Source: Cavenderia fasciculata
Lineage: Eukaryota > Evosea > Eumycetozoa > Acytosteliales > Cavenderiaceae
DNA length: 64,000 nt
Assembly: GCF_000203815.1 (NCBI RefSeq)
Contig: NW_004457734.1
Span: forward strand, 937,233 to 1,001,232
Reading direction: 5' to 3'
Shown here: one piece after another, positions 1 through 11,196 of the stretch
Layout of the letters: every line of letters begins with the position of its first letter
Position numbering within the stretch: the first letter of the stretch is position 1
The notes under the pieces: generated by a model
Seen by the model: the letters and a program-made list of their open reading frames with translations, nothing else
What the model was told of the DNA's origin: nothing
Database searches by the model: none
Made by a program: the position numbers and the translations under genes

Positions 1-2
1 AA

Positions 3-101
3 AAGGAGAAAGAAAGAGACCAAAAGAAATTAAAAGAAAAAGGGTTACAATCACCTCCAACTACTTCTCAAAATTTATCAACTAGCGTTCAACAACAATA
101 A
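3..101 (+). CDS. 3' end of an unidentified gene (partial)
   Basis: The first about 100 bases are open in one frame and read a charged Lys/Glu-rich stretch followed by a Ser/Thr/Gln-rich tail ending in three Gln codons and TAA. This is typical of a low-complexity dictyostelid C-terminus. The 5' part lies outside the window, so the family cannot be named. The other two forward frames are also short and open for part of this stretch, so the call rests on codon choice only. Confidence 0.45.
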   Translation, partial: KEKERDQKKLKEKGLQSPPTTSQNLSTSVQQQ

Positions 102-1611
102 CAATAATATATATATAATAATAATAATACTCACCCAACCCAAACAAACCATGTAAATTTATCTCTACGTTCGACAATTTAAAATCCAGTTCATATACCA
201 ACTATACTATACTATATATATTTATATTTATAACATATATCTATTTATCCTCAAACCCAATAATAATAATAACTTATATTAATAATAACAAACAACAAGT
301 AACTATATCATTTGATTTTTTCCCCATCATCCACCCATCTCCTCTTCCTCCTGTATTTAATTATATCACAAACAAAACCTTTCACAAAATAAACCTATTA
401 ACACAATCACTCATCTCAAACACACAACACATCTTTAATGTTATGATAAACAACAACAACAACAATATATATAATAAATTAATAAATAAAACATTGATGT
501 GTCATCATGATTTTACAATATAACAATTAAAACAAAAAGGCAAAGGTTGAGTTAAGTTTGATAATAATGATTGTTTATTTAGATTCGGATTCATTCTTAA
601 ATAAATGTTCAAGGATCAAGATTTATATGTTAAAGCCTTTAAGTAATGAAGAAGAGGAAAAAGGTTAATTAATTGTTCAAATAAGAGATATATATTTGAT
701 AAAGAAGAATAGATAGATAATATAATATATAGTGGTGGGTCAGAGAATGGATAAACGTAACTAATCACTAGCGTCATGGAGAGGTGCCTAGGTCCAATAA
801 AACATCAGAGTCTAAGTCTCTCCGCGACACTCATTTTAGACCCGTTTAGTGAAATTTCATCATTCCCAACCAACTAATTCTATTATCTATAATCTATCTT
901 GCTTCCATTGAATAATAATAATTGTTATAACATACATTAATGTGTTTGTGCTGATGAAAAATAATGGTTCGCTCGGTCGTCTTATGTTGCTTTTTCGAAA
1001 AGCAAAATAAAATTTAAATCGAAAAAAAAGATAATTAGAACACACAAACAAAGAATTTTAAAAAAAGCCCACTCTCTTAGATGATCATAACAGTTATAAC
1101 ATCTCTCTTTCTTTTTTTTTACAAAGGGTCTCATATTAACAAGTTAGAACTATGATACTTACTACTATAGCTATGCATATATCATATCATGGTTCGTGAA
1201 CACTATTCGATTCATTGTGATTGAATGATCTAATCTAACCATCGATGATAGAACCCACACCAACTAGGGGGTTTGATCAAAAAAAAAAAAAAAAAAAAGG
1301 TTCTCTGTGTTTGTTCGAATGCCAGCGAAGATATTATATAATATATTCTCTCCTTCTCTCTTCTTTGCTCTTCTCTTCATGTCTAAGTTATGCAAATTAT
1401 TAATCACCAATATTAAATTTCAGGGAAAACTCAACTCTTTGTAAATAATTAATAATATTATTGTGATGGTTTGTCTGTCTCTTCCAACCAAAATGTATAA
1501 ATAGACGTGGAGAGTTTCATACTTATAAATATCAAATCAAACAACTAAACAAACTAACCAACCAACAAACAATAATTAATTATTATTATTTTTTACCAAT
1601 TATAAAAAAAA
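102..1611. other. gene-free region upstream of the GST gene
   Basis: Mostly A/T-rich and, on the plus strand, A/C-rich DNA, as expected for dictyostelid upstream sequence. It holds a 33-codon ATG-to-stop reading frame at 567-668 of uncertain value. A GC-richer island lies at about 771-880 and is treated as an ncRNA candidate in the findings. An A-run sits near 1281-1300. No larger gene is visible. Confidence 0.5.
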
Positions 1612-2321
1612 ATGTCGCAACAACCAACTTTATATTATGTACGTTTAAATTAAAAGATATCTGATGCACATCAGTAATAATTGCACCCAATTAATATTAA
1701 TCTTCTTTTTTCTAATTTTTGTTTTAATTTTCCAACAACCTATAGTTTAACGGAAGAGGATTTGGAGAATTACCAAGACTTATTTTAAATTTTGCTGGTG
1801 TCCAATTCACTGATGTTCGTGTAGAGGATATTGATGATGCACTTAGGGCTCGTCTTCCATTTGGACAAATTCCATTCTTTGAAGATGGTAAAATCGAGTT
1901 GTCACAATCAAGATCCATTGTTAGATTCCTTTCATCAAAATACAAGATTGCTGGAAAGGATGAAAATGAAATTGCTCTAGTCGATGCTGTGGCCGAAAGT
2001 ATTTGGGATGTTGTCAATCCATACTTTATTGTCAAGGATGATGCTGAAAAACTCCTCAAATACAAGACTGAAACCATTCCAAGATTCTTTGCCAATTGGG
2101 AATCATTACTTTTAAAGAATGGTGGTAAACATTTTGTTGGTCAATCTCTAACCTATGCCGATATCTCCATCTTCCATGCATTGGATTATCTAAAGTTTGT
2201 TGGATTGGATCAACTTGACTCTACCAAATATCCAACTCTTCAATCACTTTATAAATCAGTCTCTGAAATTCCATCATTAAAACTATATTTGGAAAATAGA
2301 CCAACTGATTCAAAGTTTTAA
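1612..2321 (+). CDS. sigma-type glutathione S-transferase
   Basis: Exons 1612-1638 and 1746-2321 (200 residues, the usual sigma/alpha-class length). The intron has a GTACGT donor and TATAG acceptor and joins in phase 0. The N-terminal thioredoxin-like half starts TLYYFNGRG, with the Tyr that activates glutathione, and includes the glutathione-site stretch QIPFFEDG followed by LSQSRSIVRFL (cis-Pro and SRSI-type motif). The C-terminal half is the all-helical domain with the conserved TYADISIF segment. The family conjugates glutathione to electrophiles or isomerises prostaglandin-like substrates in the cytosol. ATG 1612 is chosen because the short first exon supplies the catalytic N-terminus. 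The substrate is not predictable. Confidence 0.93.
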
Positions 2322-2771
2322 AAAATAAATTAAAGATTTGATTGATATCAATCCAATCCTTATTTCTTTTTTTAGATTATTATTTCTATTTCTATTGTTT
2401 TTTATTTATTTTAAAACAAAAAGATATGGATTGGAAGAGAGTTACTATTAATTATTATTATTATTATTATAAGGTAGACCAATCATAATTGGACGGTATG
2501 ATATGATTAAAAAAAAATTAAAAACACCATCAAATTGAGTGAGTAGAGTGAACTTGGAACGGACAGGAGGATGGATGAGAGATAAATAATATTATCGAAT
2601 AATATTATTGGTTTTGGATTGTTTGAGAAAAGGGGGATCAATTGTACATCATATATTTTGTTTGTTTGTTGGATTTATAAATTATTTCTATTTGGAGAGA
2701 GAAAAGAGAAAAAAAAAAAAGATATAAAAAAGGTTAAATTAAATGTATAGATATATATAGTTGATTTTGTG
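2322..2771. other. tail-to-tail spacer
   Basis: This is the gap between the convergent GST and Arl8 genes. It contains T-rich and ATT-repeat tracts compatible with 3' UTRs and poly(A) sites. An imperfect AATATTATCGAATAATATT palindrome lies near 2587-2606. No coding frame is seen. Confidence 0.5.
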
Positions 2772-3448
2772 TTAATTCTTTACAGTGGAACTATGTTTAA
2801 TGAGCCAATCTAAAGTTTTATCAATATTGACACTATTCTTTGCAGAGATGGAGTAACAACAAACTTCTCTATCATTGATTGAAGCCAAATCGAGGAATTG
2901 AGCAATTTCCTCGACGGTAGCAGCCGATTCAAGATCATTCTTGTTGCCAACGACCAAGAGAGGGATTTTAGAAAGAGGTGGTTTGTTGATGAGATCGTGA
3001 AGTGCTTGTTTGGATTGTTCGAATTTCTCTGGATCGGCAGCATCGACAACATAGAGAATGGCATTGACACCTCTACAATATCTCTCCCACATGCCTCTGA
3101 ATCTAGGTTGACCTCCAATATCCCATAGTTTAATAGTAACATTTCCCTTTGTAACCTTTTTCATATTAAATCCAATCGTTGGAATCATATCAGTTGTAAA
3201 TGATCCATTCTAAAAAGAAGAAGAAGAAGAAGATGTAAATAGATTAGATAAAAAGGAAAGGAGGACTTGAATCTTGATTGATTGATTGAGATTGATTGAT
3301 GTAGTATTTTGATTGATCATACAGAGAAAACGTTAACCAAAGTTGTTTTACCAGATCCTTGTAATCCGACCAATGTTAATTCCATCTCTTGTTTCCAAAA
3401 GAGACTTCGAAACCAATTTAATATAGAGTCTATAAAAGCTGAAAACAT
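2772..3448 (-). CDS. arl8: Arl8-type small GTPase
   Basis: Exons 3448-3323 and 3209-2772 (187 residues). The N-terminal amphipathic helix and [19 protein letters not shown] stretch are diagnostic of Arl8 rather than other Arf-like proteins. G motifs are visible: GLQGSGKT (P-loop, about 28-35), PTIGFN (switch I), WDIGGQ (G3), NKND (G4) and ISAK (G5). Arl8 sits on lysosomes and late endosomes and recruits kinesin adaptors and tethers. There is no N-terminal Gly, consistent with Arl8 using an acetylated Met instead of myristate. The intron falls right after the P-loop exon. Confidence 0.96.
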
Positions 3449-4631
3449 TTTCTAATCTCTATCTATCTAATATATATATATGTATGTTATGTATGTTTTT
3501 GTAATGTTTCTAGAAGAATAAAGAAAAAAGATAAGATTAACAATGAAAATGAATGAAATGAAATGACAAGAGAGAGTGCAGTGGTTGTTTGTTATAACTA
3601 AATGAAATAAAAGGGTTGTAATAATTAATTGGTTCGTAGTAATATTTGAGAGATGTGTGTGTAAAGAATGAATGAATAAATGAATAACTTTGAATAATAT
3701 AATATAATACTCTCTCAGCTGATGATGATGATAACCTGGTTGGTTGTTTTTCACCTACTCCCTCACCTCCTTTCATTCATTCATTATTCACCCACACACC
3801 TCTTGGTGGTAGGGTGCATACATATTTTTAATAAAACCCTTTTAACTACTCTAATGTCTATATTCCTTTGATTTAAAGAATTCAAGATCTTTGTCGAATA
3901 TATATATATATATAAAATATATATATGTGTGATGAAACCTACTTTGTTATATGATACTCTATAAAACTAACTACTATATCGGGTACTATTCAAACCTCTA
4001 CAACTACTACTACTACAACAACTACTTTGAACTCTCACTTTTGCAAAGCTCATTCAGGCGACTACAATCAGCTTTACAGAAAAGTCTTTTAATCAATCAT
4101 CACCTCTGATTTTTTCATCATGCAAATTCGATCATTCACTTCTCTTTGGGAAAACCAGGGGAGGTGTGAACGAATGAGCCATCCCCCCAGTCGTCCCTTA
4201 CCCGACCCCTGCATACAGTTCCTATAAGAAAGAACACAACTCTCCCTCTCATTTCATTTTCATATGAGAGATACAATTAATTGTAATACAATAATTATTA
4301 TTATGTGAACGACAAAAAATAATAATACTTCATTTTTGGAGGTGACCGATCTTGAGTTCATTGTTCAATAAAAAAAAAAAACAAAAATAAAATAAACCTA
4401 AAAAGGTGTTTGTAAAATTAAATAGAGGACCTTTCACACACAACTAACTTTATTTCTTTCTTTCAAGTTATCACATATTTATATACCCACCAAAGTAGTG
4501 TTGGTTAGATTAAAATCATCATTATCATCATCACCAAGTAATAGTAGTAGTCATAGTAGTTAGTTAGTTAGTTCATTCTCAACAAACAAGTCAAATACAT
4601 AGTTAGTTTATACTTTATCTTTACTTTTTCT
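3449..4631. other. divergent intergenic region (Arl8 / metallophosphoesterase)
   Basis: Head-to-head promoter space of about 1.2 kb. It has TATATA-rich stretches (near 3897-3930) and a GC-rich island at about 4141-4235 with complementary CAGGGG and CCCCTG ends, described under findings. Sense-strand A/C-rich DNA runs up to the next start. Short frames here are low complexity and not believed to be coding. Confidence 0.5.
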
Positions 4632-6562
4632 ATGCAAACAATAGATTCAAATAACGATAAAGATAATAAGCAATCATCATCGACAGGTAGAAGATTAACA
4701 AATAGAAATAAAAACAAAATGTTAATGGAAGAACATGAAAGTGGTAGTCTATCATCGACACCACCATTCAAACTACCGTTTGGAGGAACAACAACTCCTT
4801 CTTCAGTTTATGGTGCCGATACTATCGGATCATCATCACCACCTTTTAGACTACAACATGGTAGTGTTCAATACATCAGTGCAAATAGTGTAGTCAAGAT
4901 GGTTGGTAAAGAAGAGACAGGTGGACATGGTCACCCAGTATCGCGTGGTAAATTAATAGTCGGAGCATTGGTTGCTTTGCTGCTACCGGCCGTTCTCTAT
5001 GTCATTGCGTCAAGGCAGTTGGGTGCAGCATTGAGCTACCCATTCTCACTTATCATCATCCCATCCTTTATATTGTTGGCACCATTCATCTACTTTAGCT
5101 ATCGTGTCAAGGGGTCACGTCCATTTGTCAAGTCGCGTGGTGTCACCATATTGATGACCGGTGCATTCTGCTACTACTCGCTGATCGTACCCATCTATAT
5201 CGCCTGTCTCATGGCAATCTTTTTCCATCGCGAGACTGATTTTGTCACCTATGTTCGAAACGAATATTATACGGGTGCAAGTTGGTTGGTCGCTATTCCA
5301 ATCGCCTATGCACACGGATGTGTCTTTACACAGTTTGCTCTACTCTCTAAAACTTCACTTCGTAGTAAATGGTATCTCAGACTAGTGTCGTGGCCATCCT
5401 CTATCTTTTTTACTACCCTCATTCTAGCACTTCCACTCTTACTAGTGCTTCCATTCCTACCGGCCATTGTATGTACCCTACTCGCACTCATCCCCCTCAT
5501 TCTCTCGTGTATTGGTCTCTACCAAACACTCCGCACCCTTCCACCCAACCAATGGGTTGTCAAAGACATCCTAGTCCGTTCATCGACCGAAGAAGATGAC
5601 AGTCTCATCAACAAAAAACGAGTACATCGTGTCAATTGTGAACCTCCAAAAGAACATGAAATCGTTGATTTCCGTCAACCTCTTACCGTCGTTCAAATTG
5701 CCGATCCTCATCTCGGTCCAATCATGTCAATTGAAAGACTTGAAGAAATTTGTGAAAGTACAGTTAAACTTGTAAGATATCAAATGAAACAAAAAGAAAA
5801 AGGAAAAAGATTGAAAGAGATTATTAATATTTCTTTTTAGAATCCAGATTTAGTTATCTTGACTGGAGATTTTTTTACAGCAGAAGCCTTTTTACCTGGA
5901 GATTCATTAGAAAGAGCATTAAGACCATTAAAGAAACTAGCTGGTAAAACTTTTGCTTGTTTAGGTGTATGTATACAAGTTGGAATTGAATTGGAAATAG
6001 GAAAATTGAATCATTATTCCATTTATTTATATACCTTTTTTTTTTTTTTTTTTTGTTTTGTTTTTAGAATCATGATTATGAAGAAGGATGTTTAGAAATG
6101 TTGGAAAGTGCTTTAAAATCAATAGAATGTTATTTATTAGTTGATGAATGTGTATTATTTGAATCAAGAATTGGAAAGGTACAAATTGTTGGATTTGATT
6201 ATAGAGCAAAGAATCGTCAAGAACATATTCAAAAGGTTTGTGAAGCCTATCCACCTATTCCACATGTACCAAGAATAGGTCTTTTACACGATCCAGGAGC
6301 ATTTAAATTCATTCCAGTCGATTATGGAATGATTGCATTTAGTGGACATACTCATGGTGGTCAAATTGGTCTCAATTGTTTGGGTATCAATGCTAGTATC
6401 GTTGGTTTTGCCATTCCAGATCATGGTCTATGGCAAAATGGTGGTAATTATTTATACGTACATACTGGTCAAGGTTGTAGATCTCTAATGGGTACAATGG
6501 TACTAAGAGTTGGTGTACCAACTGAAGATAGTTTATTACAAGTATTCTTTGAAAATAATTAA
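4632..6562 (+). CDS. membrane-anchored calcineurin-like metallophosphoesterase (TMPPE/YkuE-like)
   Basis: Exons 4632-5771, 5841-5966 and 6068-6562 (586 residues), all joined in phase 0. A Ser/Thr-rich cytosolic-type N-terminus (about 1-105) is followed by about five hydrophobic segments (about 110-300). The phosphoesterase domain begins near residue 350 with QIADPHLGP (D-x-H), then LTGDFF (GD), GNHD (split exactly by intron 2), GLLHDP and SGHTHGGQIG. These are the complete metal-binding set of the calcineurin-like fold. The architecture matches transmembrane-plus-metallophosphoesterase proteins of bacteria and animals. The substrate is unknown. Codon use is GC-richer in the membrane part than in the catalytic exons. 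Confidence 0.9.
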
Positions 6563-6784
6563 AAATAGATAGAAAAGTAAAAGTAATAAATAAATAATTA
6601 CAAATTTGTAAATACAATGATGCAAATGGTTGATTTATACAAAAAGGTAGAGAAATATACAAAAATTAATTTATTAAGATATGTGAAAAAACGCAAGGAA
6701 ATTGGTTGGTAGGTTGGAAAAAAAAATGGTATTATTATATTCGGGATTATTATTATTATTATTATTATAATTATTATTATTTGA

Positions 6785-7522
6785 TTAAAGATGAATTTCG
6801 TGGACTATAACTTCTTCATTTGGTTTATCACCTCCTTTACTAGTACTTTTCAAGTATTCGATCACTTGGATGAGTTCTCGTCTGACAAATTTATCGGCAT
6901 AAATCAATGGTCTTTCATAAGATTGGTTGCTATTATTACTGCTGTATCTGATGCTGCTATTGTGTCGGTAGTCAAGTTCTTGTTGTTCTTGATCATCTTC
7001 ATCGATTTCATCTTCATCATCTTGGATTTCATCTTCATCCATTTCCTTGTCTTCGTCGTCGTCGTTGTTGTTGTTGTTTTCATTGTCAAACAACAATGGT
7101 TCTTTTACTTTTGGTGTTGAGTGGTCGTTGTCTTGGTCGTTGTCATTGTCATCTTCATCGAGATCATCATCATCATCATTGTTTGGTACAATTTCTTCGT
7201 CTTCAGTGGTGGCAGTGGCAGATGGTTCGGTTTCCATTTCATCGTCTTCATCATCATCAACATCAACATTATTATTATTCTGTTGGTCGTTCATGTCTAC
7301 AAATGACACTGTATGTTTGGTGATTGTATTGGTGGCAGAAGCAGTTGTTGGAACCTGACCATTATCCTCGTCTTTTATGATAGAGTGGTTCATCATGATG
7401 GTATCAGTTGGCGACGTCGACATTGCTATGCAAGCAATGGAATCTCTCTGTTGTTGTTGTGCATCATGTGACTTTCCAAGTGATGGGGGTATCACATCCC
7501 CTGCAGCCATTTGAGTTGACAT
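6785..7522 (-). CDS. acidic low-complexity protein of unknown function
   Basis: A single exon of 245 residues with an ATG start. The middle (about 85-190) is dominated by Asp/Glu with Asn runs. The only part that looks folded is the C-terminus (about 205-245), including PLIYADKFVRRELIQVIEYL, predicted helical. No family is recognised. Highly acidic tracts of this kind occur in nuclear chaperone-like or chromatin proteins, but that is only an analogy. Long G/T-skewed (plus-strand) DNA follows upstream, consistent with a large 5' region for this minus-strand gene. Confidence 0.7.
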   Translation of the reverse strand: MSTQMAAGDVIPPSLGKSHDAQQQQRDSIACIAMSTSPTDTIMMNHSIIKDEDNGQVPTTASATNTITKHTVSFVDMNDQQNNNNVDVDDDEDDEMETEPSATATTEDEEIVPNNDDDDDLDEDDNDNDQDNDHSTPKVKEPLLFDNENNNNNDDDEDKEMDEDEIQDDEDEIDEDDQEQQELDYRHNSSIRYSSNNSNQSYERPLIYADKFVRRELIQVIEYLKSTSKGGDKPNEEVIVHEIHL

Positions 7523-9311
7523 TGTTCGTATACGTGTATGTATATATCTCTTTATTAAGTGACAAGTATAAAATGGATTTGTCTGTTCAGTGGTCTCTTT
7601 TGTTCTCGTATCGGTAAAAGGTTCCTGGAAATAGGAAAATCTGTGGAATAGTTTTTACAGACGAAAAGGCGGCAATCGATTTAAACCAAAAATGAATGCG
7701 TGCGATGCAATGAATGGGTTTGTAATGATGATTTAAAAATAAACCAAAGAGTACTAGGAAGTATTATATTTAAATAATAAAAAAGTAAAATTTAAAAATG
7801 TAAAGTGAGTGAAGTTCTTTGGTTGGACTCGAGCTAAAGTTGCTTTCTTGGCTTGATCAAATTATTATATATTATATATTATTATTATTATTATTCTTAA
7901 AGATAAAGATAAAGATAAAGATTATAAATAAATCAAAAAATGGTTTGATTCGATGATGATGAAGAACAAACAACAAAAAAGGTAAACAGGTGGTAAATTT
8001 GTTGTTGTTGTTGTGATTTGTAGGTTGTTTAATAATGAAAAGAAATATGACTATGTAAATAAAACAGGTAAGGTTGTTGTTGTTGTTGTTGTTGTTGCTG
8101 TTGTTGTTGCTGTTGTTTCCCAACAGTATAAAGTACTACTACTGGTGGCAGGCTACTAAACAACAAAACTGGTAATATTATTGGTGAGGTAAAAGGAAGG
8201 GGTTGGCTGCTTTGCTTTTTTGGGTGCTTATTTATATTATATCCTACTACTCTAACTTGCTAGCTGGCTGACTCGATAGAATGTGTTATATATTATTATT
8301 ATTATCGTTGTGTGTGGGTGCGTGTATAAATATATATATTTTTAATAGCTATTTATATTTGGTATATATCTGTTGGGTTCTGCTACTGAAATAAGAGTAT
8401 AGAGTAAAATTGATGTATTATTGTACAATTGTATAATGTATTATATTAGGGTTGCTGTGCTAGCTGGGAGATGTGTGTTGTAATTTAATTGTTGTTGCCG
8501 TAGCAATCTCTGTCTGTTTGTCAGTCAGCAGGAGGATGTTGTGTTGCTGCTGCTGTTGTGGTTGGTGTTGGATGTGCTTTAGTGGGTAGTGTTTAGAGGA
8601 GAAGGAGGGGTAAATTTGGAAAGACGTAAAGAAACCACCAATTAGATCACTCTAGATGTTGTTGTTAATGTTGTTGTTGTTTGTTATAGTGATGCTTGTT
8701 GATGATGAAATATGAATATCAATTTAGATTTAAAATATTTAAATGTACAAAGTATCTAAAAGATTGGTGGATGGATTCGATATTAATATTATTATGATTA
8801 TTATTAACTGGATTTATTTATTTATATACAAGGGAAGATTATTATTTATTTGTACAAGAGAGATTATAAATGAACAATGAATGCTATGTTGGGGGTGTAG
8901 CTACTAAATCAAAATTGTATAAGAAATCGAAAGAAGAAGAGGAGAGGAGACCACAAAAATTTGAGTTTCCCAATGGGATGGGATATTGATTACCCCTCCC
9001 TGCAAACATATGTTTTGTTTTCATGCCCATTACAAGCATTTACCCTGGACAAAAGTTTTTGTTTTTATTTTAAATTTTCCGCATTGTTCGATTCATTCAT
9101 TTCCCATATTACTATAAACAGATCAATTCAATAGTTCTTTTATTTATTTTTATCCTCCATATTGAAATTATATTTATTTCAAAATTCCCTGGGGATTAAA
9201 TATCTAAAAAAACAAAAAGGGATGGTACCTAATCATCACTAAGATTAGTTAATTGGTGTGATATTGCATTTCACACACATTTGTCATAGCTGGCGTCTGC
9301 GATTTTTGTAG
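7523..9311. other. 1.8-kb gene-free region with strong strand skew
   Basis: No convincing coding frame. From about 7960 to 8710 the plus strand is conspicuously G/T-rich (TGTTGTTG, GCTGCTGCTG runs), so the minus strand is A/C-rich. That is the composition seen upstream of genes and in Gln/Asn-coding DNA here. It may be a long promoter/5' UTR of the acidic-protein gene or an untranslated transcript. An 83-codon minus frame at 7872-8123 is Asn-repeat and hydrophobic low complexity and is not believed. Confidence 0.45.
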
Positions 9312-9535
9312 TGAGATGTCCAAAGCCCCGATTAATAGTTATATCTATTCTGCTATTTATTTGTTTGTATGTTGAATGGTTTTCAATTTTATGGGTGGCC
9401 GAGTCCGACAAAATCCAATCCTACATGATGAGAAAGAGATGGGAATGGAAAACAAAAATGAATTTCACGGATAAATATCCGGAACTCTACCTTTATTATT
9501 TTGATATTCGTAGTCATCAGAATCCAAGTTTATAG
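9312..9535 (+). CDS. possible terminal exon of a small membrane protein
   Basis: An open frame without its own initiating ATG begins directly after a TTTTTGTAG acceptor-like site and ends TAG at 9533-9535. It encodes about 74 residues: a hydrophobic stretch (ISILLFICLYVEWFSIL) followed by a charged, Trp/Tyr-rich tail. An upstream exon with ATG would be needed; none is obvious. It sits between a long non-coding stretch and the PDI pseudogene, so it could be a gene remnant. No family is recognised. Confidence 0.3.
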
Positions 9536-9537
9536 GA

Positions 9538-10164
9538 TGCTAATATTTAATCCCTCCTCTTCATCATAGTATCTAGAATTGTCTTGTACAACAAGTCCAG
9601 AGTGAGCAATGACAAATTCTTTCAGCAGCATTGAATTCATCAACTTCGTTTCCATTTTGGAAGCTATCATTAAAATAATATTTTTTTTTATCATTGATTT
9701 GTAAAAAGATTATATTTTCACTATCACACATACAATTTCAAAGTTGGGTATCCATCAACATTAAAATCTGAACAAGATGGTTGATAGGCTTCACAATTTA
9801 ATCGAGCTACTTGAGCAGCTATTCTCTTTTCAGAGATGGATGCTGCAAAATCACTGTACTCTGAAGCTAAGTTCTTGTGGACACCAAGGAACATAACTAT
9901 TTATTTGATTGACAGAAAGAGAATTGAACAAAAGTGGAAAGAGTTTTATTATTATTAATATTTTTATTATTCATTTCTTTTTGGTTGGTTAATTTTTTGT
10001 ACATACAATTCAACAAAATAATTTCCATCATTTAATTGATTTAAATTCTCTGGATTCACTGAATCTATTACATTGGAATCTGGTGTATTAATATCCGCAA
10101 ACGTATAGATACTCATACAAAAGACTAACAAATGGTTAAATTTAGTAAGTTCATTTTTAATCAT
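9538..10164 (-). pseudogene. decayed tandem copy of the PDI/thioredoxin-like gene
   Basis: This is clearly homologous to the intact gene at 10397-11196, keeping the same three-exon plan. Exon 1 is about 10164-10007, exon 2 starts at 9896, exon 3 starts near 9664, and the splice signals are still GTATGT and TAG. Exon 2 has lost five bases right after the first active-site Cys codon region, so the CPHC active site is destroyed and the frame shifts. Exon 3 has a further deletion (about 24 nt by eye) just before the conserved VIAHSGLVVQDN-coding stretch and lacks the long acidic repeat tail. The signal-peptide region is altered. It is interpreted as a non-functional tandem duplicate that has kept splice sites longer than frame. 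Confidence 0.85.
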
Positions 10165-10396
10165 CTATTCTTAATTTGTTTTTTCTCGAATCAATTCTAG
10201 AATATATGATTGAATATCTTATTGTAGGAAGTGAGAGTAAAACGAGACATCAAAAAAAGAGAAGATTAAAAAAAAAGGCATATCGAAATTTATTTAAAAG
10301 GTGATTAATTAATTGATCTTATATTAATAATTTTATTTATTTATTTGTTTGTTTGTTCCAATCGATGGGAGGGGAAGAGGTTAGAAGACTTTTTAT

Positions 10397-11196
10397 TTAA
10401 AAACCTTCAACATCGAATTCATTCTCATCTTCTTCATTGTCTTCATTGTCTTCAAATTCCTCTTCATCTTCATTGTCCTCATTGTCTTCAAATTCTTCTT
10501 CATCTTCTTCATCCTCATTGTCTTCATTGTTTTCAAAGCCTTCATCTTCTTCGGCAAATTCATTCTCGTTCTCTTCAAAACCTTCCTCTTCATCATCAAA
10601 GTATTTGGCGTTGTCTTGTACAACAAGTCCAGAGTGAGCAATGACGAACTCCTCCATGGCATCGGCAGTTCTTTCAGCGTTGAATTCAGCAACTTCATTT
10701 CCATTTTGGAAGCTAAATAATGATTATTAAGGATTAATCAAACCAAATATGATTAGTAAAAATAATATTTAATTTAATAGTTATATTTTTCACACTTACA
10801 ATTTCAAAGTTGGGTATCCATCGATATTGAACTTGGCACAAGATGATTGATAGGCTTCACAATTCAATCTTGCAACTTGAACATTGATTCTCTTGGCAGA
10901 GATGGATGCAGCGAATCCACTATACTCTGAAGCTAAGTTCTTGCAATGTGGACACCATGGAGCATAACTATTATTCAAGTTTGAAAACAAAAAAAAAATT
11001 AAATATTAACAAAGATGTGTGATAAATAAATTATATATATATATTGTACTTACAATTCAACAAAATAATTTCCATCATTTAATTGATTTAAATTGTCTGG
11101 ACTCAAATCTATTACATTGGCATCTGGTGTATTAATATCTGCCAATACACACATGGTCATACAAAAGACCGTTAAAAGGGTTAATGCTAATTTCAT
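10397..11196 (-). CDS. secreted/ER single-domain protein disulfide isomerase-like protein
   Basis: Exons 11196-11054, 10967-10800 and 10712-10397 (208 residues). Residues 1-19 form a signal peptide. The thioredoxin domain has the spliced motif VEFYAPWCPHCKNL; the VEF codon is completed across intron 1, which fixes the splice sites. A DGYPTLK cis-Pro motif follows at the end of exon 2. The C-terminal about 60 residues are an acidic tail with FEDNEDNEDEE-type repeats, ending VEGF with no KDEL/HDEL. The family forms or isomerises disulfides in the secretory pathway. The acidic tail may bind calcium as in other ER proteins. A broken copy lies 230 bp downstream. Confidence 0.9.
10437..10640 (-). 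repeat. acidic FEDNEDNEDEE-type coding repeat
   Basis: Imperfect tandem repeat of Glu/Asp/Asn codons within the last exon of the PDI-like gene. On the plus strand it appears as alternating CTTCATCTTCATTGTC units. It is absent from the neighbouring pseudogene copy, so it either expanded after duplication or was lost there. Confidence 0.7.

Noticed and set aside
1260-1340. possible tRNA T-loop (GTTCGAATGCC)
   Set aside because: A B-box-like string is present but no A box, acceptor stem or cloverleaf can be drawn around it.
7047-7358. several Ser- or Val-rich plus-strand frames
   Set aside because: Antisense shadows of the acidic (GAT/GAA-rich) exon on the minus strand.
7872-8123. 83-codon minus-strand reading frame
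   Set aside because: Only Asn repeats and hydrophobic A/T-driven codons; no homology features or conserved-looking segment.
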